Assembly: GCA_963573315.1 (NCBI GenBank)
Contig: OY752147.1
Coordinates: 2,170,001-2,234,000 of the forward strand
DNA: 64,000 nucleotides
Reading direction: 5' to 3'
Source: Entomortierella parvispora
Taxonomy: Eukaryota; Mortierellomycota; Mortierellomycetes; Mortierellales; Mortierellaceae
In this document: positions 34,064 to 44,062 of the stretch, piece by piece
Layout: each line of letters starts with the position of its first letter
Position numbering within the stretch: the first letter of the stretch is position 1
The notes under the pieces: model-generated
Database searches by the model: none
What the model saw: the letters and a program-made list of their open reading frames with translations, nothing else
What the model was told of the DNA's origin: nothing
Made by a program: the position numbers and the translations under genes

Positions 34064-35316
34064 ATGTCCAGTAAGCTTCTGCCCTGTGCAAGTTAGTTAG
34101 ACCAAGCAAAGATTGAGACTTTTTCTTTTTTCAAATGCACGCAGCGTATCAATCCATCTTGAAGAAGGATCTCTTCAAAGGCAAGTCTCCCTTGTCACAG
34201 GCGGCGGCACTAGTAACTCTTTATCTTATCTCCTTTCATATCTTTATCCATTTGTCCTAAACTAAAAAAAAAAAAAAAAAAAAAAAACTCCCCGTCGCCT
34301 ATTCTCATCTTGATAACAATCTTTTCAACGAACAAACCAGGCATTGGGAGATGCATCACCCACGAGCTAGTCGCCCTCGGCGCCACGGTCATTATTGCAG
34401 CCCGAATGATTGGCCAACTCAAAGCGGTGCAAGAGGAAATCCGATTGTTGAGCTGGATATGTGATGCTACGGTTGTCAACATCCGCGATGCAGACAAGAC
34501 AGCCAAGATGATTCGGGACATGGTGGCCAAACAAGGGAAACTGAACTATCTCGTGGTAAAGGTAGATCCTACGCGAGCGTCATGTATCGCGTTATGTATA
34601 CATCTTTGAATGTGAACGGCACTTTCAACATGTGCAAAGCTGCATTCGATGGATACATGAGTGAACATGGTGGGAGGATCGTCAAGATCGTAGCCGATGT
34701 CCAAAACGGGATCCCAAAAGCCATGCACATGGTACCAACCCCCCTCACCCAACACATGTAATACACCAATAGATAAATCCGAGAAACTGGAGACTAATAT
34801 GTGTTTAATCTCCTAGAGAGCCGCTCTTGCTGTTATTATCAACATGACCAAGACTTTGGCTGTCGAATGGGGACCCTACAACGGCATTCGGATCAATTGT
34901 ATTGCCCCAGGCTTGATTGTCAGCTCTGGCATGAAGAACTGTAACGAGGATGTGATCAACCTGTTAGCCACTGGACATTGGATGGTAAGGGCAAGATCTG
35001 TCTTTTATACCTCTCTATCTCTCTATTCATTCGATTCACCCTGAACGTTTTTCAGCCCTCACAGAATCCTAGTGGCCGCTACGGCATTGAGTCGGGGGTA
35101 TCGGCCGGAGCCGTCTTTTTGCTCTCGCCTGCAGCCTCCTGTATCAGTGGCGCGAACTTGGAAGTGGATGGAGGCAGTTATTTGAGTAAGGGTCACCCTG
35201 AGGGCAATGGAACGATGTACAATTCAGAAGAGAGTCTTTTTCCTCGTATATTGGTTGACCTGAAGGAAAGGAAAGTGTTCATGGGATCAAACATGTGGAC
35301 ACGCCTCCCTGGGTGA
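34064..35316 (+). pseudogene. Broken peroxisomal 2,4-dienoyl-CoA reductase (SDR family)
   Basis: Resembles SPS19/DECR2, the peroxisomal short-chain dehydrogenase that reduces 2,4-dienoyl-CoA in oxidation of unsaturated fatty acids. A start exon of seven bases (ATGTCCA, 34064-34070) joins to 34145 to encode YQSILKKDLFKGK. The frame then shifts by one base to SLVTGGGT, continuing across an intron into IGRCITHELVALGATVIIAA. A second break comes after KQGKLNYLV: the NNAG active-site motif and about 20 following residues are gone, and the frame resumes as SLNVNGTFNMCKAAFDGYM and IVADVQNGIP. Later exons encode INMTKTLAVEWGPYNGIRIN and GRYGIESGVSAGAVFLLSPA. The Rossmann motif reads TGGGTSIG. Two frameshifts and loss of catalytic residues make a working enzyme unlikely; assembly error is the alternative. 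Confidence 0.78.
34264..34287. repeat. Poly-A tract (24 bases) in pseudogene intron
   Basis: Twenty-four uninterrupted A on the plus strand, in the intron that interrupts the Rossmann motif of the broken reductase. Confidence 0.9.
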
Positions 35317-37599
35317 ACGCGTTGTTGAACAACAGCAAGAAGATTGGTCCAGCAGGGTCTGAGTGTTTGTTCTGGGGGGATTATGAATAGCGTCTTTGCT
35401 ACCACAGTAACGCGAAAGAGCCGTAGAGTAGAGGGGCTGCTCGCATGGTCTAGAAGTGGCTGATCGCACCAATTGAAACATAATAGACGATCGATAAACG
35501 CTGGTGGAAGAACCAACAAAGAGGGCGGCCAACGTGAACAAATTATTTGTGGTCTGGGTTTCTGGACCTTGAGGGGAGAGAAGGTGAGGGGCGAGAGAAC
35601 TCCTGGACTATTCTGCTCTATGCTCAGTTTGTCCTTGAAAAAGCTCGGGAAGGTGCCATAAATGAGGCCCTGACCGCTGACCTACACACGTTGCCAATTC
35701 CTTTGGACACCAATGGGTCTCCCCTCGGTTTTTGAAGTCGCCCTTCTCTTTTTTTTCCTCCCAAGGGGTAGACAACGAGGACGAAGGGGAACGTACGCGA
35801 AAGGGCGATTTGTGGAAGATCAAATCCCACTTCTAGTGATCCATGACTAGCTTGTTGGAGTTTATTTTCCGGATATACCATTCATACGCTCCGCGAAGAT
35901 GGATGAATGGGGCTTGAGGCCTGTTTTCCTCTGTTAAGCAGCGGTTATCGAGGTGGGGTCACTTTGGGAAGGAGGCGGTGTGAAGAACGGTTCCGGCGAT
36001 TGATTTCTAATGGCCCTTGCCCTGGTATCCAGAAATTCGAGGAATGGATGGCAACCAAGGGACAAGGGGGGAGAGTGGTCAAGGGCAGGGTTGCAAAGAA
36101 AAAAAAGGAAAAACAAGGGCAAGGGAGACACTGCGAACTCGTAACACCGGGGGGTGAAATCTCTGCGATCAAAAAATGTAAGGCCGCAATGGGAACGTGG
36201 AGCCAGAATGGATACCTCAACCATTTTCTGGGAGATGCAATTGACAGCTTGTTAAACTTGTTGCCGTCTACGTTACTGCCCATTGGAGCGCTCCCATCAA
36301 GGTGCATGAATGTGGTTCCCACAGAACCAAAGAATCGGCTGAAGAGGAATAACATAGGTGGGGAGAGAAGACTGCAAACGGCCAAAATGCGCACGGACAT
36401 GCCACGCGAACTGGCGGTTCCTCTTGCGGGCCTTCATCTTGCGCTCTTGTATCGCGCAATTTCTTCCACGATTGAATGCGTTAAAAGCAACAGACATCGG
36501 GGTCTATCTTGTCGATTGTCCAACTGCATTGGGCGTTTGACTACTCAGCGCAGTGAGTCCAAAGGGACGACAGAGAACGGAAGAATTGTTGTAAGAAGAT
36601 CCGAAACTCATTGTCTTGCCTGCTCCATTAGTAAAGATAGGGCGAGAGAAGACAAACATGACTACCTACGAAATAGGGAAGGTGCGATGAAATCGTCGTC
36701 GCCGTCCTCAGTCTTCATTCCAAAGTCTTGCCAGCCTTTGGGGCCACTCAAGGAGAGCAAAAAAGACTACATAAAACCATGCTAGTAAGGTGGCCCTTGC
36801 CTGTCTCCTCCGCATCTCCTTTCTCGCTCTGACGCTCTCTCTTTCTTTTCTCGCTGCATCCTCATCGCGCCCAACGCGGCGCCTCCTCCTAGTCTTCACT
36901 CATCTATCTCGGGGGAACTCACCACCTCCTGGTGTCTTCCTCATTACTGTTCCTGTTGACTATCATCGCTCCCTTGGTCCCGTCCCCTCTCTGGGAAGAG
37001 TTCTATCCCCTTGGCCTCTGTTCCCTTTTTTTCTTTGTCTTTATGGTATTATTTTGTTTGTTCCTACATTGTTTTCTTAAACGCTGGGTACCGCCCCCTC
37101 ACCTACCCCCTTGGCAACATGCAACAGACGCATCCCATCCGGCGCGCATCTTCTTTCCCTTTGCCCATCTGGATAATCTTTTGGCAACAGACTGAGAGAA
37201 GGGGTCATGAGCGTATCTCTGCTGTGATTTGGTGAACAATCGGGCAAGAAGACAAGCGGGAGAGAGACCCTCTTCATTATCCCACCTCCCTCTACGCGCA
37301 AGGGATCTCAAGGATCGAAATCTGGTGTATGGTCCAAAGTCAAAAAAGCCCTGAGGAATCCAGCTCCCGGGTGAAAGAGATCGTTTTGAAATAAAAGGGC
37401 CCCAGACCCGGCATCCAACGTCCCCACTTTCTTTCTCTTTTCTCTTTCTCCCTTTTGCTCCTTTTCATCTGTCTATCAATCTTTGCCCCGTCTCCTCATT
37501 CAACGCAACTCTTTTGTCTCGTCTTTGGCGCGAAAAAAAGAATTTTCTCTTGCATTCATTCCAACGCTCTCCTTGCTTTCTTGCATCTTCACAGACACA
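35317..37599. other. 2.3-kb intergenic region
   Basis: A 292-codon frame runs on the plus strand at 35907-36785, but its translation is Lys/Arg-rich, without domain resemblance or splice partners, so I do not call it a gene. The right end (36.8-37.6 kb) is pyrimidine-rich leader and promoter of the first chitin deacetylase. Confidence 0.45.
37389..37397 (+). promoter_or_regulatory. TATA-like element of chitin deacetylase 1
   Basis: TTGAAATAAAAGGGCCCC lies about 205 bases upstream of the ATG at 37600, followed by a long pyrimidine-rich leader. Confidence 0.4.
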
Positions 37600-38482
37600 A
37601 TGATCTGCAAATTGATGGTGGCCGCCGCGGCACTGGCCATGACCCTGACTTCCAGCACCTTTGCTTCTCCCATTCCCGACACTCTATCAACACCCACCCT
37701 AGCCAAGCGTACACCAGCACCAATCATCACAGCCTGCACAGTTCCCAATTCATTTGCGGTGACATTTGATGACGGCCCCAGCATTTGGACACATGATCTC
37801 CTCGACTACCTTGCGATCAAGAAGATCAAGGTCACATTCTTTGTCAACGGCTTAAACTACAACTTGATTACAGACCCAGAGTTTGCAGCGGTTGTGAAGC
37901 GCGCCCACGATGAGGGACATCAGATTGGATCCCATACCTGGGCCCATGCAGACATCTCTGCTCCCGGTGTTGACGTGCCCAGTCAAATGACGATGTGTAA
38001 GTGAAGATGCAGATATCTTATGTTTTCCCTCGTCTCCCTCCCTCTGCCGCAATTGTTCATTTTGCTCACGCGACTCGTCACTTCTCTTTTTTTGGGTGTT
38101 TTCTCAAATGATTGTAGTGGACGATGCTCTATTGAAGATTATCGGCAAGCGTCCCGTGTACATGCGTCCGCCCTACGGCAACACTTCACCAGCAGCATTA
38201 GAGTATTTGGGCGGAGCCGGATACAAGGTCATCAACTGGAACGTAGACACGAACGATTGGCAGCACCCTTTGACCTTTACCAACAACCTGGAGCCATACA
38301 AGGTTGCTTTGCAAGATCCAGCCGCAGTCGGAAAGGCCTTCATCAGTTTGCAACATGACGCTGAGCAAGGAACAGCAGAGGTCACATCCAAGCTTGCGAT
38401 CGAATACGTCTTGTCTAAAGGATTCAATATCATGCCCGTGGCCGCCTGTCTTGGCGATCTGGATGGCTGGTACAGGGCGTAA
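37600..38482 (+). CDS. Secreted chitin deacetylase-like polysaccharide deacetylase 1
   Basis: Carbohydrate esterase family 4 (NodB fold): removes acetyl groups from chitin oligomers or wall chitin, outside the cell. Exons 37600-37996 and 38118-38482 give 253 residues. Signal peptide at residues 1-23 (MICKLMVAAAALAMTLTSST, then FAS); a dibasic AKR follows at about residue 35. The five NodB motifs are present: TFDDGP, SHTWAH (metal-binding His pair), YMRPPYGN, WNVDTNDW and SLQHD. Metal ligands Asp, His, His and the catalytic base Asp are therefore intact. There is no chitin-binding module and no GPI signal, so it should be a freely secreted single-domain enzyme. It is followed 1.5 kb downstream by a paralogue with the same single intron position. 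Confidence 0.94.
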
Positions 38483-39989
38483 ACAAGAGATCAAAAGGAA
38501 TTAGGCCACAGAAGAAGAAAAAGGAACGAGGAAGACCTCACCATCTACTACAGTTATTTAGCGGTTACCTTATATAGACCGGCCTCCACCGTCCGCCCGT
38601 CCCTCCCTTTCTTGTCTGGCCTGACATGACATCGTGATATTTCCAGGACCATCCCCACAAATAAAAACACCTTAATCTTTGTTGACATTCGATCGTTGTA
38701 GAGATCTGTGACTCCCTGGTGAAACAGCATTGCTCTCCCGGGTTTCCGATCGGCCACATACCAGGCGAAAGAGAGAACCCAGACAAACCAACTTGCCTCT
38801 CATGCAGACACGCGCCAACCACACTGCAGCCACAAACAACATCAACAACCTCGGTACAGAATTGTGGGTATTCAAATATTTCGATTGAAGGTTGGCTCAC
38901 AGGTTCTAGACTTTTGAGCCCTTCCTTGTCCGCCAAACGATCCCTGTTTTAGACGCGTTATTGGGAGATCTGAACGCGCTTTGAATTTCATGATATGACC
39001 ATTCCTTCCATTTAGTCCGACTGACCGACTGACCAACCGATCCACGGCACGAAAAACATCCTGGGTTTTCAGCTCCATCGATCATCAATTGCTTTTTCTG
39101 CCTCCAAGTGAACGCGCAATTGAGCCGTTTGTGCCCGATTCAGGGATCCAGGTCTACAGAAAAAACCCAGGAACACAAAAAAAAAAACTCTGCCGTTGCT
39201 CACCTGCCTTTGGTCTTACACTTGGGCTGCTGTACGAAGTGAACACCGCGAGAGTAAAAGAAAGACCCAGGAACAGTGTCGGGCTATCCAGTCGTGCAGG
39301 TTGCAGAACACCCTTCCCTCAACGAAGCCTCTCTCCCTCTCCCTTCCGTTCCCCCCATTGTTATCCAGATGGAACCCCGTGAAGTGTGAAGGCAGCAGAG
39401 AAGCTGTCTGCAGGCGCATGGATGTCTGCAGATGCAAGCAAGGCGGGCGAAGGGAAGACACCCTCCGTTTTTATCCTGTGTTTTGCACTACACAAGGAGA
39501 AACGAGGACGATACAGGCGAGTGTGAGCAGCCAGATCCACCTCAGACCCGTCGCAGGATCAAAAAAGTCGGCTCACAATCGACATTATTTTTACGCATGG
39601 CGCGTTCCTTCCACCCCTTGCTCCTCCTCGCCGTTCTCACGCAGTAGCGCCCTGCCCAGCTTTCTCTCTTACTATCTGGTCACCCTGCTGCTGTGCTCTC
39701 TTTTGCTCTCACACCAAGATGGCAAGAGTTGTCAGCAACAGGAGAGAAAAAGAGACAAAGGGAGTTACCAAGACCCGTCCACTCTTTGCTTTCCGGTCCT
39801 GAGCATTTTTTTTTCTTCTCTTGCCTATCTCACCTTCTTCTCAGTGTCTTAACCCCAACACAGCCTCCCTCATAGTTCTGAATCTCTCTGTCTCTTTCTT
39901 CCTTCTCGGGTTTAAATAGATACCTCTTCTTTTCCCTTGTCCTCTCTTCTTCTCATTTAACATTCTTCCATCCACCGAAACCTTTTTCA
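38483..39989. other. Intergenic between the two deacetylases
   Basis: About 1.5 kb. The left part is the 3' flank of the first gene. The right 300 bases are a pyrimidine-rich promoter/leader with a TATA-like element. The frames in the middle (38.6-39.8 kb) are short and unsupported. Confidence 0.5.
39911..39920 (+). promoter_or_regulatory. TATA-like element of chitin deacetylase 2
   Basis: GGGTTTAAATAGATACC lies about 75 bases upstream of the ATG at 39990, in an otherwise pyrimidine-rich promoter. Confidence 0.45.
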
Positions 39990-41033
39990 ATGGCTCCTAT
40001 TCTTCGTTTGGTCACTGTGGCCGCGCTCTTCGCTTCCATGGTCGTGAACGCATCCCCTGTGACCATCTATGAGGGAAATCCTGCCCTTCACCAGGATAGC
40101 GCCCTTGCGACTGAGCATCCTGGTAAACGAGCATTCGAGATCCTGAGCAAGCGTGGGAGCAATTGGGAATCCAAGGTCATCACGGCCTGCAAAACCCCTG
40201 GAACGGTCGCCATCACGTTCGATGATGGTCCATTTGAATACACTAGCAAGCTCTTGAATATCTTGAAGAGAGAAGGTGTTCATACAACCTTTTTCATGAA
40301 CGGAGACAATTACGGCAAGATCTTGGACAGCAAGTACCAGGAAATTGTGAAGCGAGCCGATGCCGAAGGCCATCAAATCGCCTCCCACACCTGGAACCAT
40401 GCTGATCTGTCCAAGCTCTCGAAGGACAAGATCTTGGACGTGATGAGAACACGTAGGTGCATTTTTTTTTCAGTACTCCTCTCACCTTCCTCTCTCTCTT
40501 TGTCGCCCCTGCGTGCACATTAAAACCTTGTGGGTCCCCGGCACATTCCCTTCCCCGATCGTTCCCACCTCCTAACCCTGCCTTTGACGCGCGAACCGGA
40601 TATCTTTGCAACGGCGCCGTTGCCTCCCTGCTAACTTTCATTTTGTACGACCCAAAAAATAGTTGACAAAGCTTTCCTTACCATCCTCGAAAAGAGGCCC
40701 GTGTACATGCGCCCTCCTTACGGAAACGTGGACGAAAATGTGGTCAAAACTTTGTCGGAGGCTGGTTACAAGATTGTGAAGTGGAACATTGACACTCTGG
40801 ATTGGGAACATCCCACGGATATTAAACTGAGCATGAAGGCTTACGAAGATGCCTTGGGGGCCAAAGACGCGATCAAGAAGGGCTTTATTGGTTTGGAACA
40901 CGATGTCTACGAGGGTACGGCCCTGAAACTTTCCGTGGACGCCATCAAGTACGCAAAGTCCCAGAATTTCAAGATCGTACCGGTCGCGACCTGCTTGGGC
41001 GACACCGACCCCAAGAATTGGTACCGATCGTAA
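39990..41033 (+). CDS. Secreted chitin deacetylase-like polysaccharide deacetylase 2
   Basis: CE4 paralogue of the preceding gene. Exons 39990-40452 and 40663-41033 give 277 residues; the intron sits at the same place and phase as in the first copy (after the SHT-x-x-H block, phase 1). Signal peptide at residues 1-21 (MAPILRLVTVAALFASMVVN, A). A propeptide-like segment with dibasic sites (HPGKR, LSKR) precedes the catalytic domain. NodB motifs: ITFDDGP, SHTWNH, YMRPPYGN, WNIDTLDW and GLEHD, all with metal and catalytic residues intact. It differs from copy one by a longer N-terminal region. Likely role in wall chitosan formation or modification of environmental chitin. Confidence 0.94.
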
Positions 41034-41461
41034 ATGTTGAAGAGAGAGAGAGGGAGGTAAAATGACTTTGGAGTCAGGGTGCTTCCTTCTTCTGAACAGT
41101 TCACCTGACGAGAACTTTCATGAGAAAAAAGAATCAAAAGTGTTGGATCTTTTTTTTTTTTTTTCTTTGTTCTTCCTCTTCTTGACCATTATTATTTGCA
41201 TATCATTTTACCGTTTCATCGTCATTGCTGAGCATGGAACTACCATCTATTGTCCTTTATATATTGACACGATACTACTTATTACTGCTGTGCCTTCATG
41301 AGAACGAATTAAAAGTTCGAAAATACGGACGCTACTGCTTTACCGTTGGAGGTAGCCCTTTTTCCCGCTCATTTGGTCTTACTCTCCAAGGCTCTTTATC
41401 GCCTCCCGAGTGTTTAAATAAGAGTGTTTATTTGGGAGGAGAAGGATGTGCTTTATCGACT
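41034..41461. other. Convergent spacer deacetylase 2 / ACT protein
   Basis: 428 bases between two convergent stop codons, T-rich around 41150-41165, probably the 3' UTRs of both. No gene seen. Confidence 0.5.
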
Positions 41462-41896
41462 TTAAAGTACGTCAACCGAGTGCCCAATGGCTTCAAAAAC
41501 CTTCTTGGCTGGGAGTGCTGACTCTTCTTTGACGAGAATATAATCGGTATCGTATGTACTCACGACAAAGACCGAGATGGCATTCTCGGCCAAGGCACCA
41601 GACAAGTTGGCCATGATCCCGACAAGACTGAAATCCAATTGACCCTTGACCTTGAAGCATCGCCAGCCGGATGAGATCTTGTGTTGATCGTCTGGAAGGA
41701 GCACTGGATCCTCAGCGTTTGAGGTGTTGTAATGATGAGAGATCACCAAGGAAATCTCTTCGCGCGTCTTTGTAATGCTGTACCATTCTTGATCTTCAAT
41801 CAGAGGAAAGTACACCGAGGCCGCGGTCGTGGCCGGCAGACGGTGGATCGTGTAAGGAAGCGAGTCAAGCTCGAGCTTAAGCTTCATCGAAGACAT
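41462..41896 (-). CDS. ACT-domain protein (ACT_7 / CASTOR-like)
   Basis: Single-exon gene of 144 residues. The N-terminal half (LKLELDSLPYTIHRLPAT, then EEISLVISHHYN) forms the first ACT-like fold. The C-terminal half has the hallmark GWRCFKVKGQLDFSLVGIMA, NLSGALAENAISVFVVSTYD and TDYILVKEE, which is very typical of the family. Such proteins bind small ligands, usually amino acids; the animal CASTOR relatives sense arginine for mTORC1. Which ligand is bound here cannot be read from sequence. I start at MSSMKLK (41896); the frame is open further upstream, but that stretch is pyrimidine-rich leader-like sequence. Confidence 0.88.
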   Translation of the reverse strand: MSSMKLKLELDSLPYTIHRLPATTAASVYFPLIEDQEWYSITKTREEISLVISHHYNTSNAEDPVLLPDDQHKISSGWRCFKVKGQLDFSLVGIMANLSGALAENAISVFVVSTYDTDYILVKEESALPAKKVFEAIGHSVDVL

Positions 41897-44062
41897 TGAT
41901 CTGGGCTGGAAGAGAGAGAAGAACAAAAGTGTGAGTGGGGCTGGGGGAGGAAGGAAGCGGCTGCTTTGCGATCTTGGAGGAGCAAGAGGGGGGAGGTTTA
42001 CCTGGGATTTAAGAGAGCTGTACGGTGAGAAGAGAAGAAGAGAAAACAAACGCTGGCGTGGCAGAATGTAGAGGGGAAGGTCATGGAATGGAATGACGAA
42101 GGATGGAAGAATGGAAGAATGGAAGAATGGAAGACGAGAGAAAACCTTGAATAAAATCATATTCTTGGGAACAAATTGTAGAATAATCAAAAGATTTTTA
42201 ATCGTGCAAAACCTATCCAATGACTCGTAATCCGCAGCACACTCTCCGTTATCTCCCAGCCTCCCCGGCCGGTTTGAGTGACCTCACGGAGTTGCTTCCT
42301 AATGACTCAATCGCCAAGTCTGACGCAAGGCACTCAGGGGTCCAAATCCAAATATCTGTAATAAGGATTGGTAAGAGTCTAGGATATTATACCCACTCGG
42401 ATCTGCAGACGCCACATGATAAAAGTCAGGCATGAGAACACAGCGTCGTAGCTCTTGGGCTATTCCAACATGAATGTTCCCCTTGCTGTTGTAATCGGGA
42501 TGTGAAGTTATCTCAGTCGAGCACAAGTCTAGTCGGAGGGAAGGCAATACTGGAACTATTGTCAGACGCGTTATTAGAGCCCATGGCAAGAGCAGCGGCG
42601 TCACGTTTTTGAAAAGTAAATGGAGAAAACTTGTAAGATCTTTGGAATACTTTCAAGGCAGGACATCCTTTCGATGACTCATGGACAGTCATCGTGTTCA
42701 GACCAAAGTCCAGCTCTTGAAGCGAAAACTCTCTCGTTTCATGAGAACAGCCTCTTGCAAAAAAAGCCAGAAGAGAAGCCACGACTGTGGACTATCAGGG
42801 ACTCTAAAGCAGCTCAACGAATCTGATTATTGGGCTACAGTACTGCATTTCTTTTTATAGGACCTTCGCTGTCCTTGCTCCTCCCAGCAGGGGGAGAGCG
42901 AGACACGGTTCAACCGAAGCAGACGTCCGCCAAAACGGAGACTGAACTCGGAGGCGGGAACTATATCCAAGAAAAGGTCTTCAGACGAAGACAAAATTCA
43001 CAGTGAGTCAAGGAAGATCAGCAGGACTTACAGTGTTTCGCGTAGCATGTATTGTAAAACATCGAACGCTGTCAACGAATACTCTCTCTGCGTTGATACC
43101 TCCTCGTTGGTCAAGTCGCCTTGCTCGTTTCCACTAACGTTCATTCTCCAATCCTGCGAAGGAATACATCGGTTTGTGAGGGCTGATGTTGAAATGAGCC
43201 AACAAGTCACGGTATCGCGAAAAAAAAAGGCGAATTCGTTGCAACCTTTAGATCTTTAGATGAACCAATTGAAGGCGATGGACCTTGGGCCTGAGTTTCC
43301 AGCAGCAGTGTCCGGCATAGTCCACCACTGCAAATGGATCTACATATCACCTTTGAATCTGATCACCCGTGTACGAGCAAGATGATGATGTTTTTGCCGA
43401 ACGGCGGAACGGCCAAGGTGACCTGACGGGTTGTGCTGCAACTTTCATTAACGTTTTCCACAGTCCAGCAGGTGCAAATTCTATGGTCTAGTCCCTGCGG
43501 ACTCGCAAACAGCTCGACAAGTCTTTGCGACTCCCGACATGGAGACAAATAACCTGACTAAGCTCTAAAGATCCAACATGGAAAGCAGCCATTGGGGAGG
43601 AGCTTGGTCGAGAAGGGAGGAATGAGGATCGATGAGAGAGAAGGACGCTACTTACCATCCCACAAGGCTGTACACACATCCCCTAGGTTACTATCGGTCA
43701 AGTTGTTGCAGCGCAGCTCGATTGCCACCAAAACGCGTCTTTTGGTCGCTCATTTGGTCCTGATACAACGCCAAGGTAGTTCTTTTGAATTTTAATGGAC
43801 GGACTATAGTACACGAAAAGCTTTTAAGAGTGATGGTGCTAGCTTTGAATGGAAGGAAACGGACCAGAGGAATGGAAAAGGGAAGGGAATAGAAGAAACC
43901 AACAAAAAAGCAAACAGAAGAGAAAAAAAAGTGAAAGTCATCTTTTTCCTCTCCTTACTCTTCTCCCTCTACTGGCGGAGGTGGGAAAAGGGGGGTCTAT
44001 GTCGAGGAACAAAATATGCAGAGCAATGATAAAAAAAGACACAAAGACTATTTTCAAAAAAG
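41897..44062. other. Region between ACT protein and Myb-like regulator
   Basis: 2.2 kb holding the ACT gene leader (41.9-42.2 kb, with an AATGGAAG tandem array near 42105-42130), the LRR-like remnants listed separately, and the 3' flank of the Myb-like gene. Nothing else is recognised. Confidence 0.45.
42299..43790 (-). pseudogene. LRR-like coding remnants, possibly a decayed or multi-exon gene
   Basis: Several minus-strand pieces look protein-like but do not join cleanly. Near 43685-43740: VLVAIELRCNNLTDSNLGDV followed by CTALWDG and a good GTAAG donor; this resembles a ribonuclease-inhibitor-type leucine-rich repeat. Near 43030-43200: NEQGDLTNEEVSTQREYSLT ending at a GTAAGT donor. Near 42600-42780: FSLQELDFGLNTMTVHES. 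Near 42400-42580: LPSLRLDLCSTEITSHP. In-frame stops lie just upstream of the first piece, and the exon after it has no reading that is both in phase and long. It may be a real gene with exons I cannot resolve, or a decayed LRR gene. Confidence 0.35.

Noticed and set aside
35907-36785. 292-codon open frame on the plus strand
   Set aside because: Long, but the translation is Lys/Arg-rich and irregular, has no domain resemblance, no convincing leader and no splice partners; treated as chance.
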